Origin: Bacteroidales bacterium
Lineage (GTDB): Bacteria; Bacteroidota; Bacteroidia; Bacteroidales; UBA932
Assembly: GCA_017438975.1 (NCBI GenBank)
Contig: JAFRUH010000023.1
Coordinates: forward strand, 186,001 to 250,000
DNA length: 64,000 nt
Direction of reading: 5' to 3'
Shown here: one piece after another, positions 18,619 through 27,380 of the stretch
Layout: each line of letters starts with the position of its first letter
Numbering within the stretch: position 1 is the first letter of the stretch
Notes under the pieces: model-generated
Databases searched by the model: none
Seen by the model: the letters and a program-made list of their open reading frames with translations, nothing else
What the model was told of the DNA's origin: nothing
Made by a program: the position numbers and the translations under genes

Positions 18619-19800
18619 ATGCTACTTGTAATCCTGGGTCTTTTCTACCTCCTCGCACCCGCAGGCGTCCTGTGGCTCTGCAGGAAGTACAAATGGGCGA
18701 AATCGATCGGCCCGATCCTCCTTCTCTATTTCATCGGGGCCATCCTGGCGAACCTCGGCTTCTATCCGGAACCGGGATCCCAGATGGCAGACGACCTTCT
18801 CAAGATGCAGACCCTGTTCACCAATGCGATGATTCCCCTCGCCATTCCGCTGATGCTCTTCTCCTTCACCTACCGGAAGAGCGAGACCCGGGACCAGCTC
18901 ATCGCGATGGTAACGGGACTGTTCGCCGTCGTCATCGCCGTCGTCGCGGGCTATCCGATCTTCGGCTCCCATATTCCGGACGCCCCCCGCGTCGCGGGCA
19001 TGTACACGGCCTGCCTGACGGGCGGAACGGTCAACATGGCCTCCGTCTCGAAGAGCCTCGGCTCCCCGGACACGCAGTTTGTCCTCCTGAACACCTGCGA
19101 CATGATCGTCTCGTTCACTTACCTCGTGTTCATCATGGCCATCGGAATCAAGCTAGCCCGCAAGTTCCTACCCGTCAAGACCCTGGACGAAGCCCATTAC
19201 GACGATGCCGCCGTCAGGGCAGAGATGGAAAAGGCCGACGAGAACCCGTACAAGGGACTGACTACGAAATCCGGCATGCAGGATACCGCGCACCTGATGG
19301 CCGCGACCCTGATCATCGTGGGCCTTTCCGCCGGCATCGCGTTCGGCCTCACCAAGCTCCTCCCGGGCTCCTTCATGATGTATTTCATCCTCGCGATCAC
19401 GACCCTCAGCATCGCGGCCTCGTTCTACAAGCCGCTGCACGACCGGAAATACGGCTACGACATCGGAATGTACTTCATCTATGTCTTCAGTATCGTCGTC
19501 GCCTCGATGGCCAACGTCCGCGCGATGGACTTCACCGGGGCCCTCTGGATCATCGGTTTCCTGTTCTTCATGGAAATCGTCTCCTTGATCATCCAGGTCC
19601 TGACAGCCAAGATCTTCAAGGTCGACGCGGATACGGCCGTGATCGCCTCCGTCACCTATATCAACTCGCCGCCTTTCGTCCCGATGATCGCCGCCTCGAT
19701 GCGCAACAGCCGCGTCCTGATGCCGGGTCTTTCGATCGGCGTCATCGGATATGCCGTGGGCAACTACCTCGGCGTCCTGATTTTCCAAATCCTGTCATAA
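18619..19800 (+). CDS. DUF819 family integral membrane protein
   Basis: This 393-residue protein has about 11 predicted membrane helices. It resembles the DUF819/YjcL family: an N-terminal LLVILGLFYLLAPAGVLWLC helix, MIPLAIPLMLFSF, GGTVNMASVSKSLGSPD, and repeat-like glycine-rich re-entrant segments near SVTYINSPPFVPMIAASMRN. A hydrophilic loop of about 40 residues lies at positions about 190-235. The two halves look like an inverted duplication, as in secondary transporters. Being third in the DUF3737-patB operon, it may move the lyase's amino-acid substrate or product. That is inference only; no family member's substrate is known to me. Confidence 0.85.
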   Translation: MLLVILGLFYLLAPAGVLWLCRKYKWAKSIGPILLLYFIGAILANLGFYPEPGSQMADDLLKMQTLFTNAMIPLAIPLMLFSFTYRKSETRDQLIAMVTGLFAVVIAVVAGYPIFGSHIPDAPRVAGMYTACLTGGTVNMASVSKSLGSPDTQFVLLNTCDMIVSFTYLVFIMAIGIKLARKFLPVKTLDEAHYDDAAVRAEMEKADENPYKGLTTKSGMQDTAHLMAATLIIVGLSAGIAFGLTKLLPGSFMMYFILAITTLSIAASFYKPLHDRKYGYDIGMYFIYVFSIVVASMANVRAMDFTGALWIIGFLFFMEIVSLIIQVLTAKIFKVDADTAVIASVTYINSPPFVPMIAASMRNSRVLMPGLSIGVIGYAVGNYLGVLIFQILS

Positions 19801-19813
19801 TCCTTGTCGAAAT

Positions 19814-21184
19814 ATGAAAAGAAAAGTTCTTGCACTGATCATAGCCGCCTTCTCAGCCCTGGCCCTCAACGCCCAGGAAGTGGCCAAGACGGGACTCAAT
19901 TTCGGACCCCTTCCCGCTGTCGGTTACAGTTCCGACCTCGGCTGGCATTACGGCGCTCTCTCCGACATCTTCTGGTACGGGGACGGCAGCAAATACCCGG
20001 ACTACGTCTGGAAGGCGAACGTCGAGGTTTCCCAGTATTCCAAGGGGAACACCGTCCTCCACAGCTTCTTCGATTCGAAGTACCTGATTCCCGGACTCCG
20101 CGTCTCCGCGGCCGTCTCCTATTTCGGGAACAAGACCTACAATTTCTACGGATTCAACGGGGCACCGTCCATCTATCTGCCTGAATACGACAAGATTACG
20201 GATGACGGATTCGGCTTCTACCTGATGCGCCGGGACATCTTCCGCGTCATGACCTGCTTCCAGGGGAACTTCGGCAAAAGCCGCTGGGGATGGGCCGCAG
20301 GCCTTTCCTACTGGTATTTCAGGACGGGCAGCGCCGAGAACAAGGGACTCGCCAACAACAGCCCCTCCCTGTATCAGCTCTACACGCAGCACAACATCAT
20401 TCCCGAGAACGAGATGTACGGCGGCCAGCACCTGGAACTGAAGGCCGGCATCGTCTACGATTCCCGCGACCACGAGAACAACCCGACGCGGGGTACCAAC
20501 CTCGAGGTCTATGCGTTCGGTTCCCCGGACATCATCTCCAAGCACGGCAACCATTACATCAAGCTCGCCGCGCACTTCAAGCAGTTCGTCCCGCTCGTGA
20601 AGGAGCGCCTTACCTTCGGGTTCCATCTTGCCTATCAGGGACTTGTCGCCGGAAAGGCGCCTTTCTACATGCTCCAGAGCATCCAGTCCCTCAACATGAA
20701 ACAGATCAACACGGAAGGACTCGGCTCGACCTGCACCGTCCGCGGTACGGTCTCGAACCGGATGATGGGCAACGGCTACGCCTGGGGCAACTTCGAGCTC
20801 CGCTACAACTTCGCCCGCTTCCGCTGGATCGGACAGAACTGGACCCTCGCGACGAACCCCTTCTTCGACGCCGGCATGGTCGTGCAGCCCTACCGCCTCG
20901 AGTACATGCAGCGCGTCGCCGGAAATCCCCGGTACAATGACCCGACGGGCGATTATTCCCACATCCGCTATTACGACGGGGAGAAGACCACTGTCCTGAT
21001 CCCGGACAAGACCATCGCCGAACTGATCTACACCGGCAACAAGGAGAAACTCCACATGGGCGCCGGCATCGGCCTCCACGTCATCATGAACCAGAATTTC
21101 AACATCAATTTCGAGTTCGCGAAGTGCCTGGACCCGAACGACGGGAACATCGGCATCAACATCGGCCTGAACTACATTTTCTAG
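19814..21184 (+). CDS. outer membrane beta-barrel protein (surface antigen/Omp85 C-terminal type)
   Basis: This 456-residue protein has a signal peptide ([21 protein letters not shown]) and a long series of amphipathic strands. It contains [20 protein letters not shown], typical of the Omp85/surface-antigen barrel ('DTRDNP..P.RG'), and [20 protein letters not shown] near the end. It closes with NIGLNYIF, a barrel-type C-terminal aromatic. No POTRA domains are present, so it is not BamA. It lies 13 bases after the DUF819 gene and 4 bases before pdxJ. Transported substrate unknown. Confidence 0.8.
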   Translation: MKRKVLALIIAAFSALALNAQEVAKTGLNFGPLPAVGYSSDLGWHYGALSDIFWYGDGSKYPDYVWKANVEVSQYSKGNTVLHSFFDSKYLIPGLRVSAAVSYFGNKTYNFYGFNGAPSIYLPEYDKITDDGFGFYLMRRDIFRVMTCFQGNFGKSRWGWAAGLSYWYFRTGSAENKGLANNSPSLYQLYTQHNIIPENEMYGGQHLELKAGIVYDSRDHENNPTRGTNLEVYAFGSPDIISKHGNHYIKLAAHFKQFVPLVKERLTFGFHLAYQGLVAGKAPFYMLQSIQSLNMKQINTEGLGSTCTVRGTVSNRMMGNGYAWGNFELRYNFARFRWIGQNWTLATNPFFDAGMVVQPYRLEYMQRVAGNPRYNDPTGDYSHIRYYDGEKTTVLIPDKTIAELIYTGNKEKLHMGAGIGLHVIMNQNFNINFEFAKCLDPNDGNIGINIGLNYIF

Positions 21185-21188
21185 ACCC

Positions 21189-21908
21189 ATGACCAGACTG
21201 AGCGTCAATATCAACAAGATCGCCACGATCCGGAACGCCCGGGGCGGAAACCTCCCGGACGTAGCCAAGGCGGCTGTCAATTGCGAGCGTTTCGGCGCCG
21301 AGGGGATCACGGTCCATCCGCGTCCCGACGAGCGGCATATCCGCTATGCCGACGTCCGCGAGATCCGTCCGCTGGTCCAGACCGAATTCAACATCGAGGG
21401 GAACCCTATCCCTTCTTTCGTGGACCTTGTCCTGGAAGTTGTTCCCGACCAGGTCACCCTCGTTCCGGACGCCCATGACGCCATCACCTCCAACGCCGGA
21501 TGGAACACTTTGAAACACAAGGATTTCCTTACCGATATCTGCGCCCGTTTCAAGGCGGCCGGGATCCGGACCTCCATTTTCATCGACCCGGACCCGGACA
21601 TGGCCGAAGGAGCCGCCCTCTGCGGAGCGGACCGCGTGGAACTCTATACGGCGGATTACGCGGCTGAATACCTGCTCGATCCCGAGATCGCCATCGCCCG
21701 CTATTACGAGACGGCGAAGGCGGCCCGGTCCGCCGGTCTCGGCCTGAACGCGGGCCACGACCTCAATCTGGACAACCTCGCCTATTTCATCCGGACCATT
21801 CCCTGGACGGACGAGGTTTCGATCGGCCACGCGCTGATCAGCGATGCCCTCTATATGGGCCTGGAGAAAACAATTCAGGCATATCTTGGGGAAATCAGGA
21901 AAAAATAA
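21189..21908 (+). CDS. pdxJ: pyridoxine 5'-phosphate synthase
   Basis: This 239-residue TIM-barrel enzyme condenses 1-deoxyxylulose 5-phosphate with 3-amino-2-oxopropyl phosphate to make pyridoxine 5'-phosphate. PdxJ signatures are [36 protein letters not shown] (catalytic His and Arg), [25 protein letters not shown] (here DAHDAITS where the usual sequence is D.R.E.TTE), [22 protein letters not shown] and [14 protein letters not shown]. It starts 4 bases after the barrel gene. Its product supplies the PLP cofactor also used by the upstream aminotransferase. Confidence 0.96.
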   Translation: MTRLSVNINKIATIRNARGGNLPDVAKAAVNCERFGAEGITVHPRPDERHIRYADVREIRPLVQTEFNIEGNPIPSFVDLVLEVVPDQVTLVPDAHDAITSNAGWNTLKHKDFLTDICARFKAAGIRTSIFIDPDPDMAEGAALCGADRVELYTADYAAEYLLDPEIAIARYYETAKAARSAGLGLNAGHDLNLDNLAYFIRTIPWTDEVSIGHALISDALYMGLEKTIQAYLGEIRKK

Positions 21909-21917
21909 GTATCTTTG
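21885..21917 (+). promoter_or_regulatory. promoter of the OmpH-like lipoprotein gene
   Basis: TATCTTTG at 21910-21917 fits the -7 consensus, with CTTG at 21885-21888 in the -33 position (21 bases between). It begins just after the pdxJ stop and gives a leader of about 35 bases, so the downstream genes can be transcribed separately from the DUF3737 operon. Confidence 0.65.
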
Positions 21918-21958
21918 TCAATTATCCGCAAAAAGAAACCAAAATTATTGATTAATAA

Positions 21959-22573
21959 ATGAAAAAGTCACTTTTCTTCGGCATCGTCGCCTCCATGGCG
22001 CTTGCCCTTGCTCTCTCCAGCTGCACCAACGCCAATACGACAGCTGCCCCTGCTGAAGCCGGAACCGAAACCACCGTACCTGCAGGCACGATCGTGTATT
22101 TCAATATCGACAAAGTCATGTCCGGTTATGACATGGCCAACGAACTCCGCAGCGTCGTGGAGACGAAGGTGAACGGCATCCAGGCCGAAATCGACCGCCG
22201 TGGCAAGAAGCTCGAGAAAGACGTCACCGACTTCCAGCAGAAGATCGACAAAGGTCTCCTGACCCGTTCCGTCGCGGAAGCCCAGGGCCAGAAACTCCAG
22301 CAGCAGCAGAACGCATACCAGCAGTATGCCATGCAGAAGAACCAGGAGATCCAGGAAGAGCAGCAGGTGATGCTCAACCAGATCGCCGATGCCATCAACC
22401 AGTTCATCCTCAAGTACAACGAGGAGAAGAAGTACGCCCTGATCCTGACCACCTCCGGCGAGGTCCTTCCCGCTCCGATCGTCACCGGCGACCCGAGCCT
22501 CGACATTACGGAAGATCTGCTTAAGGGCTTGAACGACGAGTATATCAAGACCAAGAGCGCCGAGACCAAATAA
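21959..22573 (+). CDS. OmpH/Skp-family lipoprotein
   Basis: This 204-residue protein has a lipoprotein signal (LALALSSCTNANTT, Cys22) and an OmpH/Skp-like body. IVYFNIDKVMSGYDMANELR is the first strand and helix; long coiled-coil arms with many Gln, Lys and Glu residues follow at residues about 60-150 (QGQKLQQQQNAYQQYAMQKN, QEEQQVMLNQIADAINQFI), and it ends YALILTTSGEVLPAP. Skp traps unfolded outer-membrane proteins in the periplasm. Here the protein should be membrane-anchored by lipid, unlike soluble Skp. Its stop codon is followed 3 bases later by the glycosyltransferase. Confidence 0.88.
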   Translation: MKKSLFFGIVASMALALALSSCTNANTTAAPAEAGTETTVPAGTIVYFNIDKVMSGYDMANELRSVVETKVNGIQAEIDRRGKKLEKDVTDFQQKIDKGLLTRSVAEAQGQKLQQQQNAYQQYAMQKNQEIQEEQQVMLNQIADAINQFILKYNEEKKYALILTTSGEVLPAPIVTGDPSLDITEDLLKGLNDEYIKTKSAETK

Positions 22574-22576
22574 TTG

Positions 22577-23692
22577 ATGCGGATCGCACTGCTGTCCAGT
22601 TTTTACCCGCTCAGGGGCGGCATCGCCCAGTTCAATGCCAGCATGTTGCAGGAACTGGGCAAGGAGCACACGGTCAAGGCCTTCAATTTCAAGAGGCAGT
22701 ACCCGGAGTTCCTGTTTCCTGGCAAAACGCAGTATGTGACCCCAGACGATGAGGCCGTACCCGTAGAGAGTGAATCCCTGCTGGATACGGCCAATCCTTT
22801 TACCTACGGGAAGACGGCCCGCGCGATCCGGGAATGGGAACCGGACCTGCTGGTCATGAAATACTGGATGTCCTGGTTCGCCCCCTCGCTGGGCCATGTC
22901 GCCCGGCATTGCGGCTGCAAGGCCGTCGCCGTCCTGGACAACGTCATCCCCCACGAAGCGCACCTCGTCGACAAACCCCTGACGAAGTATTTCCTCAACG
23001 GCTGCGACGGGTTTGTCACGATGTCGGACAGCGTGACGGAAGACCTGCTCTCCCTCCGGAAAGATGCCCCCTACGTTCTTCTCCCCCACCCGCTCTATTC
23101 CCATTTCGGGGAAAAGCTTCCCCGGGAAGAAGCGGAGCGGAAGCTGGGCCTGTTGCCCGGAAAGAAAAACCTCCTCTTCTTCGGACTGATCCGCTCCTAC
23201 AAGGGACTGGACATTCTCCTGGAGGCCTTCCGGGAACTCGGCGAAGACTACCAGCTGATCATAGCCGGCGAGCCGTACGGGTCTTTCGACAAATACCAGT
23301 CCATCATCGACGCCATCCCCGGACGGGACCGGATCAAGGTCTTTCCCGTCTATATCCGGGATTCTGAGGTGAAGACCTATTTCTCGGCCGCCGACGTAAC
23401 GGTCCTTCCCTACCGGAGCGCCACGCAGAGCGGCATCAGTTCCATCTCCTACCATTTTGAAGTGCCTATGATCGTCACCGACGTCGGCGGGCTGAAAAGC
23501 ACGATCGGCGACCGTGGCACGGGAATTGTCGCCCCGAAAGCCGATCCCGGAACCGTCCGGGAGGAAATCCTCCGGTATTTCGGCGATCCGTCCATCCCGG
23601 AAGGATGCATCCGCGCCATCCGGGAAGAGAAAAAGCGACTCTCCTGGTCCAGGTTCTGCTCGAACCTGACGGCCTTCGCCCAAACCCTGTAA
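22577..23692 (+). CDS. family 4-type glycosyltransferase (GT-B fold)
   Basis: This 371-residue GT-B glycosyltransferase starts MRIALLSSFYPLRGGIAQFN, with the family's N-terminal GGI.. acceptor loop. The C-terminal donor domain has KKNLLFFGLIRSYKGLDILL and SAADVTVLPYRSATQSGISS followed by VPMIVTDVGGLKSTIGDRGTG, the usual nucleotide-sugar site. ATG at 22577 is chosen over the TTG immediately before it. It probably adds a sugar to a lipid or cell-surface glycan at the inner face of the membrane. Neither donor nor acceptor is identifiable. It is 3 bases from the OmpH-like gene and 6 bases from the LysM gene. Confidence 0.88.
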   Translation: MRIALLSSFYPLRGGIAQFNASMLQELGKEHTVKAFNFKRQYPEFLFPGKTQYVTPDDEAVPVESESLLDTANPFTYGKTARAIREWEPDLLVMKYWMSWFAPSLGHVARHCGCKAVAVLDNVIPHEAHLVDKPLTKYFLNGCDGFVTMSDSVTEDLLSLRKDAPYVLLPHPLYSHFGEKLPREEAERKLGLLPGKKNLLFFGLIRSYKGLDILLEAFRELGEDYQLIIAGEPYGSFDKYQSIIDAIPGRDRIKVFPVYIRDSEVKTYFSAADVTVLPYRSATQSGISSISYHFEVPMIVTDVGGLKSTIGDRGTGIVAPKADPGTVREEILRYFGDPSIPEGCIRAIREEKKRLSWSRFCSNLTAFAQTL

Positions 23693-23698
23693 ACAACG

Positions 23699-25372
23699 AT
23701 GACCATGAAGACGAGAATAGCGACAATCCTTCTGGCGGCCACCTGCCTGCTGGCCTTCTCCCCCGCTCCGTCCTACGGACAGGGCTATGTCCCGACGCCC
23801 GTAACCGTCTCCAAGGAGAAAGTGAAGATCAACGGGAAGACGTTCTATTCGCACGTCGTCCTCGAGAAACAGACCCTGTACTCCATCAGCAAAGCGTACC
23901 AGGTCTCCGTGGACGACATCTATGCCGCGAATCCGACCCTCCACCAGACGGGACTCCAGAAGAACTCGATCATCTTGATCCCCGCGGAAGGGGAAGTCCG
24001 GACCGAAACCGTCACGCAGAACCCCGTGAAGGAGACGAACGCCACGGCCAAGGTCGAGACTCCGGCCGAACCTGAGCCCCAGACCCCCGAGTACATCGAG
24101 CACACGGTCAAATGGTATGAGGGAATCGACGACATCGCCCGCAAATACGGCGTCACCGTCGATGACATCGTGAACTTCAACGGACTTTCCAGCCGGAAAC
24201 TCACCCGGAAGCAGGTCCTCCGGATCCCGCTCCACCCGGGTGCGGCGCCCCAGAAGCAGGAAGAAACGCCCCAGGCCCCGGTCGAAGTGATCAAGGAAGT
24301 GCTCGAAGACATCACAACTCCCTCCCAGCCGGTCGAGGAAGAGGTGACTTTCGAAGGGAAGAAAGTCGTGGATGCGAGCCTTCTCCTCCCGCTCAACGCC
24401 TCCGGGCGTCCGAGCGACATCAACATGGACTTCTACGCCGGCGTGCTGCTGGCCATCCGGGACCTTGAAAAACAGGGCATCGGAACGCGGCTGAACGTCT
24501 ACGACGTGGCGAACGGGGTCATCCCCTCCCAGGAGACGCTTTCCACGAGCGATTTCGTCCTCGGACCGATTTCATCCAAGGATCTCGCCCTGGTCCTCGA
24601 CCGCACGGGCGGCCATGTTCCGGTCATCTCCCCGCTGGATCCGAAAGCGGGCGCCCTGACCGGGTCCCATCCGAACATGATCCAGGCTCCGAGTCCTTCC
24701 GAAACCCAGTTCGAGGCGCTTGCGGAGTGGATCGCCGAGACGCGCAAGGCGGAGGACAAGGTCATCGTCCTGTCGGAAAAGAACGTTGCCAACGCACCCG
24801 GAAATGCGCTTCTCTCCAAGATCCAGTCCCGCGGACTCGGCGCTACGGTCCTCAGCTATTCCCTCAGCGAGGGGACCAGCATCCCTTCCCGGCTGACCGG
24901 CATGCTGACCAAGAACGGGACCAACCGGATCGTCGTCGCCTCCGACCGCCAGTCCTTCATGAACGATGTCACGAGAAATGTGGGCATCCTGGTCGGAAAG
25001 GGCTATGACATTGTGCTTTACGCGCCCTCGAAGGTCCGTACGTTCGATATCGACAACGCCAGCTATCACCTGGCCCAGCTGCACATCTGCTCGACCTATT
25101 TCGTGGACTATTCGGACAAGGATGTCAAGAACTTCCTGCTCTCGTACCGGGCGCTCTACAATACGGAACCTTCCCAGTTCGCCTTCCAAGGGTACGATAC
25201 TGCGAAATACTTCATCGGTATTGTCTCAAAATACGGCAAGAACTGGAGACGCAAACTCGAAGAGACCGAAGGGAAGGGACTTCATTCGGACTTCCAGTTC
25301 AACGGCCAGACCAACGCCGCCGTCAGACGCATCGTCTACCGGAAAGACTACACGACAGGATTGGAAAAATAA
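23699..25372 (+). CDS. LysM-domain protein with periplasmic-binding-like C-terminal domain
   Basis: This 557-residue exported protein has a signal peptide ending YGQ and two LysM peptidoglycan-binding domains. The first is at residues about 40-88 (KTFYSHVVLEKQTLYSISKA ... ILIP), the second at about 135-180 (EHTVKWYEGIDDIARKYGVT ... LRIPL). A Pro/Glu-rich linker follows. The C-terminal domain (about 225-550) looks like a type 1 periplasmic-binding fold: VVDASLLLPLNASGRPSDIN, FYAGVLLAIRDLEKQG, VISPLDPKAGALTGSHPNMI and AFQGYDTAKYFIGIVSKYGK. It probably stays in the periplasm bound to cell wall. Its ligand is unknown. The gene ends 3 bases from the convergent recN. Confidence 0.87.
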   Translation: MTMKTRIATILLAATCLLAFSPAPSYGQGYVPTPVTVSKEKVKINGKTFYSHVVLEKQTLYSISKAYQVSVDDIYAANPTLHQTGLQKNSIILIPAEGEVRTETVTQNPVKETNATAKVETPAEPEPQTPEYIEHTVKWYEGIDDIARKYGVTVDDIVNFNGLSSRKLTRKQVLRIPLHPGAAPQKQEETPQAPVEVIKEVLEDITTPSQPVEEEVTFEGKKVVDASLLLPLNASGRPSDINMDFYAGVLLAIRDLEKQGIGTRLNVYDVANGVIPSQETLSTSDFVLGPISSKDLALVLDRTGGHVPVISPLDPKAGALTGSHPNMIQAPSPSETQFEALAEWIAETRKAEDKVIVLSEKNVANAPGNALLSKIQSRGLGATVLSYSLSEGTSIPSRLTGMLTKNGTNRIVVASDRQSFMNDVTRNVGILVGKGYDIVLYAPSKVRTFDIDNASYHLAQLHICSTYFVDYSDKDVKNFLLSYRALYNTEPSQFAFQGYDTAKYFIGIVSKYGKNWRRKLEETEGKGLHSDFQFNGQTNAAVRRIVYRKDYTTGLEK

Positions 25373-25375
25373 GCC

Positions 25376-27025
25376 TCAGGACAGAAGAGTCCGGGCATTC
25401 TCGATGGCGGCTTCCGTGATACGGGAGCCGCTCAGCATTCTGGCGACCTCCATCAGGCGTCCCTCGGAATCGAGAAGGCGGATCGACGTGACGGAGTCTT
25501 CTTTCGTAACCAGATAATGGGCTTTTCCCTTCGCCGCAACCTGCGGGAGGTGGGTAATCGCGAAGACCTGCATATCCTCCCCCATCGCACAGATCATCGA
25601 GCCCATCTTGTCGGCAGCGCTGCCCGACACGCCCGTATCGATCTCGTCGAAAACGAGGGTCGGCATCTCGGTGTAGCGGGCCATCATCGCCTTGAGACTC
25701 AGCATGATCCGGGACATTTCGCCTCCGGAGGCGCACTTGGCGACATCGACGGGATTCTTGCCGGAAGCGGAAAAGAGGAAGGTGATCCGGTCCCGGCCGC
25801 CGGCTCCGGGTTCCGCCTCCGAAAGCTCCGCCGCGAAAACGGCCTGCTCGAGTTCCAGGAAACGGAGGGAGTCCAGGACGGCTCCGGCAAAAGCGGGAGC
25901 GGCGGCTTCCCGCGAGGCATGGAGCCGGTCGGAAAGGGCAGCATACGCCTTTCCCTCCGCTTTGATCTCCTTGTCCATCGCCTCGATCCTCGCATCCAGC
26001 TCGGAATTGTCAAAAAGCAGCTCGGAGAGGGAGTCGCGCTTTGCGATCAGGTCCTCCACCGAGTCGGCGCGGTGTCTTTTCATCAGGCCGTACAGCAGGG
26101 AAAGCCTGTCCTCGACGGCCTGCAGACGCTCTTCCGAGACATCCGTCCGGGCATTGACCTGCGCGACCTCTGAAACGATATCGTCGAGTTCGAGGCGGGC
26201 GGATTCCAGCCGGGCCGAGAGCGGACCCAGGGAAGGAATGAAACGGGAAAGGCGGGAAAGGTGGCGGACGGATTCCTTCAATGCGACGTCGACGGGCACC
26301 AGGCGGTCGTCTTCAGGAGAGAGAAGTCCCTCGACGGCGGTCAGTTCCTGCTTGATCTCCTCCGCATGGGAGAGCTGCTCCTGTTCCGCTTCCAGTTCCC
26401 CGAGTTCCCCGCTCCTGAGGCGGGCCTCGTCGAGCTGGCGGAACATCGCCTCGTTGTAATCCTGTTCATCGGCCGCCTTCCGGCGTTTCTCCACGAGGGT
26501 CTCCCGCTCCTTCCGGAGGGAGATCAGCCGGTTCCAGGACCGGGCGGTATCCTTCCGCAGCGTTTCGTTCCCGGCATAATGGTCCAGGATATCCAACTGG
26601 AAAGCCTTGTCGGAAAGGAGGCGGGTCTGATGCTGGGAATGGATGTCGATCAGCCCGAGGGAGAGCTCCTGGAGAAGGGAGGCCGGCACCGGGGAATCAT
26701 TCACGAAAGCCCTTGAGCGTCCGGAAGGAGCAATGGTCCGGCGGAGGATCAGATGGCCTCCGTCCGGCTCAATATCGTTCTCTTCCAGGAAATTCCGGAG
26801 CTCGGGCTTGTCCTCCACGTCGAATTCGGCCTCGACCACGCAGGACTCCCCGTGCTCGCCGATCAGGGAAGCGTCCGCCTTGGCGCCCATCACGAGGGAC
26901 AGGGCCCCGAGCAGGATCGACTTCCCGGCGCCGGTCTGCCCGGATATAATGATGAGACCCTCTGGAAAACGGATATCCAGAGAGTCTATCAATACGTAAT
27001 TCCCGACGTGAAGGGCCGAAAGCAT
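25376..27025 (-). CDS. recN: DNA repair protein RecN
   Basis: This 549-residue SMC-like ATPase acts in double-strand break repair. It has Walker A GQTGAGKSILLGALSLVMGA near the N-terminus, two long coiled-coil arms (residues about 150-370), the ABC signature CASGGEMSRIMLSLKAMMAR, and Walker B LVFDEIDTGVSGSAADKMGS followed by the D- and H-loop (QVFAITHLPQVAAKGKAHYL). Length is normal. It is the last gene of trxB-bamD-rpoZ-recN, 4 bases after rpoZ, and is not separated from the convergent LysM gene by any terminator hairpin. Confidence 0.98.
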   Translation of the reverse strand: MLSALHVGNYVLIDSLDIRFPEGLIIISGQTGAGKSILLGALSLVMGAKADASLIGEHGESCVVEAEFDVEDKPELRNFLEENDIEPDGGHLILRRTIAPSGRSRAFVNDSPVPASLLQELSLGLIDIHSQHQTRLLSDKAFQLDILDHYAGNETLRKDTARSWNRLISLRKERETLVEKRRKAADEQDYNEAMFRQLDEARLRSGELGELEAEQEQLSHAEEIKQELTAVEGLLSPEDDRLVPVDVALKESVRHLSRLSRFIPSLGPLSARLESARLELDDIVSEVAQVNARTDVSEERLQAVEDRLSLLYGLMKRHRADSVEDLIAKRDSLSELLFDNSELDARIEAMDKEIKAEGKAYAALSDRLHASREAAAPAFAGAVLDSLRFLELEQAVFAAELSEAEPGAGGRDRITFLFSASGKNPVDVAKCASGGEMSRIMLSLKAMMARYTEMPTLVFDEIDTGVSGSAADKMGSMICAMGEDMQVFAITHLPQVAAKGKAHYLVTKEDSVTSIRLLDSEGRLMEVARMLSGSRITEAAIENARTLLS

Positions 27026-27029
27026 GGTC

Positions 27030-27353
27030 CTATTTCTTCTCGGTCTGGGCCTTGCGGTAGAAGAGGTCGCCGTTCTCGAATTCGGAAATGGCGACGAGGT
27101 CCGGTTTCGGCTGACGCTCGTAGTATTTGGAGATTTCGATCTGCTCCTTGTTCTCGAAGACTTCTTCCATGGTATCGCGCTCGTTGCGGAAATCCTCGAG
27201 TTTCTTCATCAGTTCCTTCTTCTCCGCGGCAGCGATCTGATTCGCCCTCTTGTAGAGCACGACGACGGATTCATAGATATTTCCCGTCGGGGCCGCCAGG
27301 TTCTTGATATCCCGGGTAATGGTGTTGTTCGGAATTTTCTTCTTGTTTTCCAT
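27030..27353 (-). CDS. rpoZ: RNA polymerase omega subunit (Bacteroidetes type)
   Basis: This 107-residue protein resembles the Rpb6/omega-like subunit annotated in Bacteroidetes. NTITRDIKNLAAPTGNIYES and VVVLYKRANQIAAAEKKELM correspond to the helix that clamps the beta' C-terminus. A charged C-terminal extension (KYYERQPKPDLVAISEFENG) is typical of the phylum. It sits between bamD and recN, as in other Bacteroidetes, which supports the call. Confidence 0.88.
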   Translation of the reverse strand: MENKKKIPNNTITRDIKNLAAPTGNIYESVVVLYKRANQIAAAEKKELMKKLEDFRNERDTMEEVFENKEQIEISKYYERQPKPDLVAISEFENGDLFYRKAQTEKK

Positions 27354-27380
27354 CTCAAAAATTAATTAGCTTCTTATTTA

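Noticed and set aside
21968..24235. Very long open frame on the minus strand opposite the OmpH-like, glycosyltransferase and LysM genes
   Set aside because: It crosses three well-supported plus-strand genes and has no recognisable motif. Such frames arise from the G/C-biased third codon position of the real genes. The same applies to antisense frames at 9019-10599 and 61180-63354.
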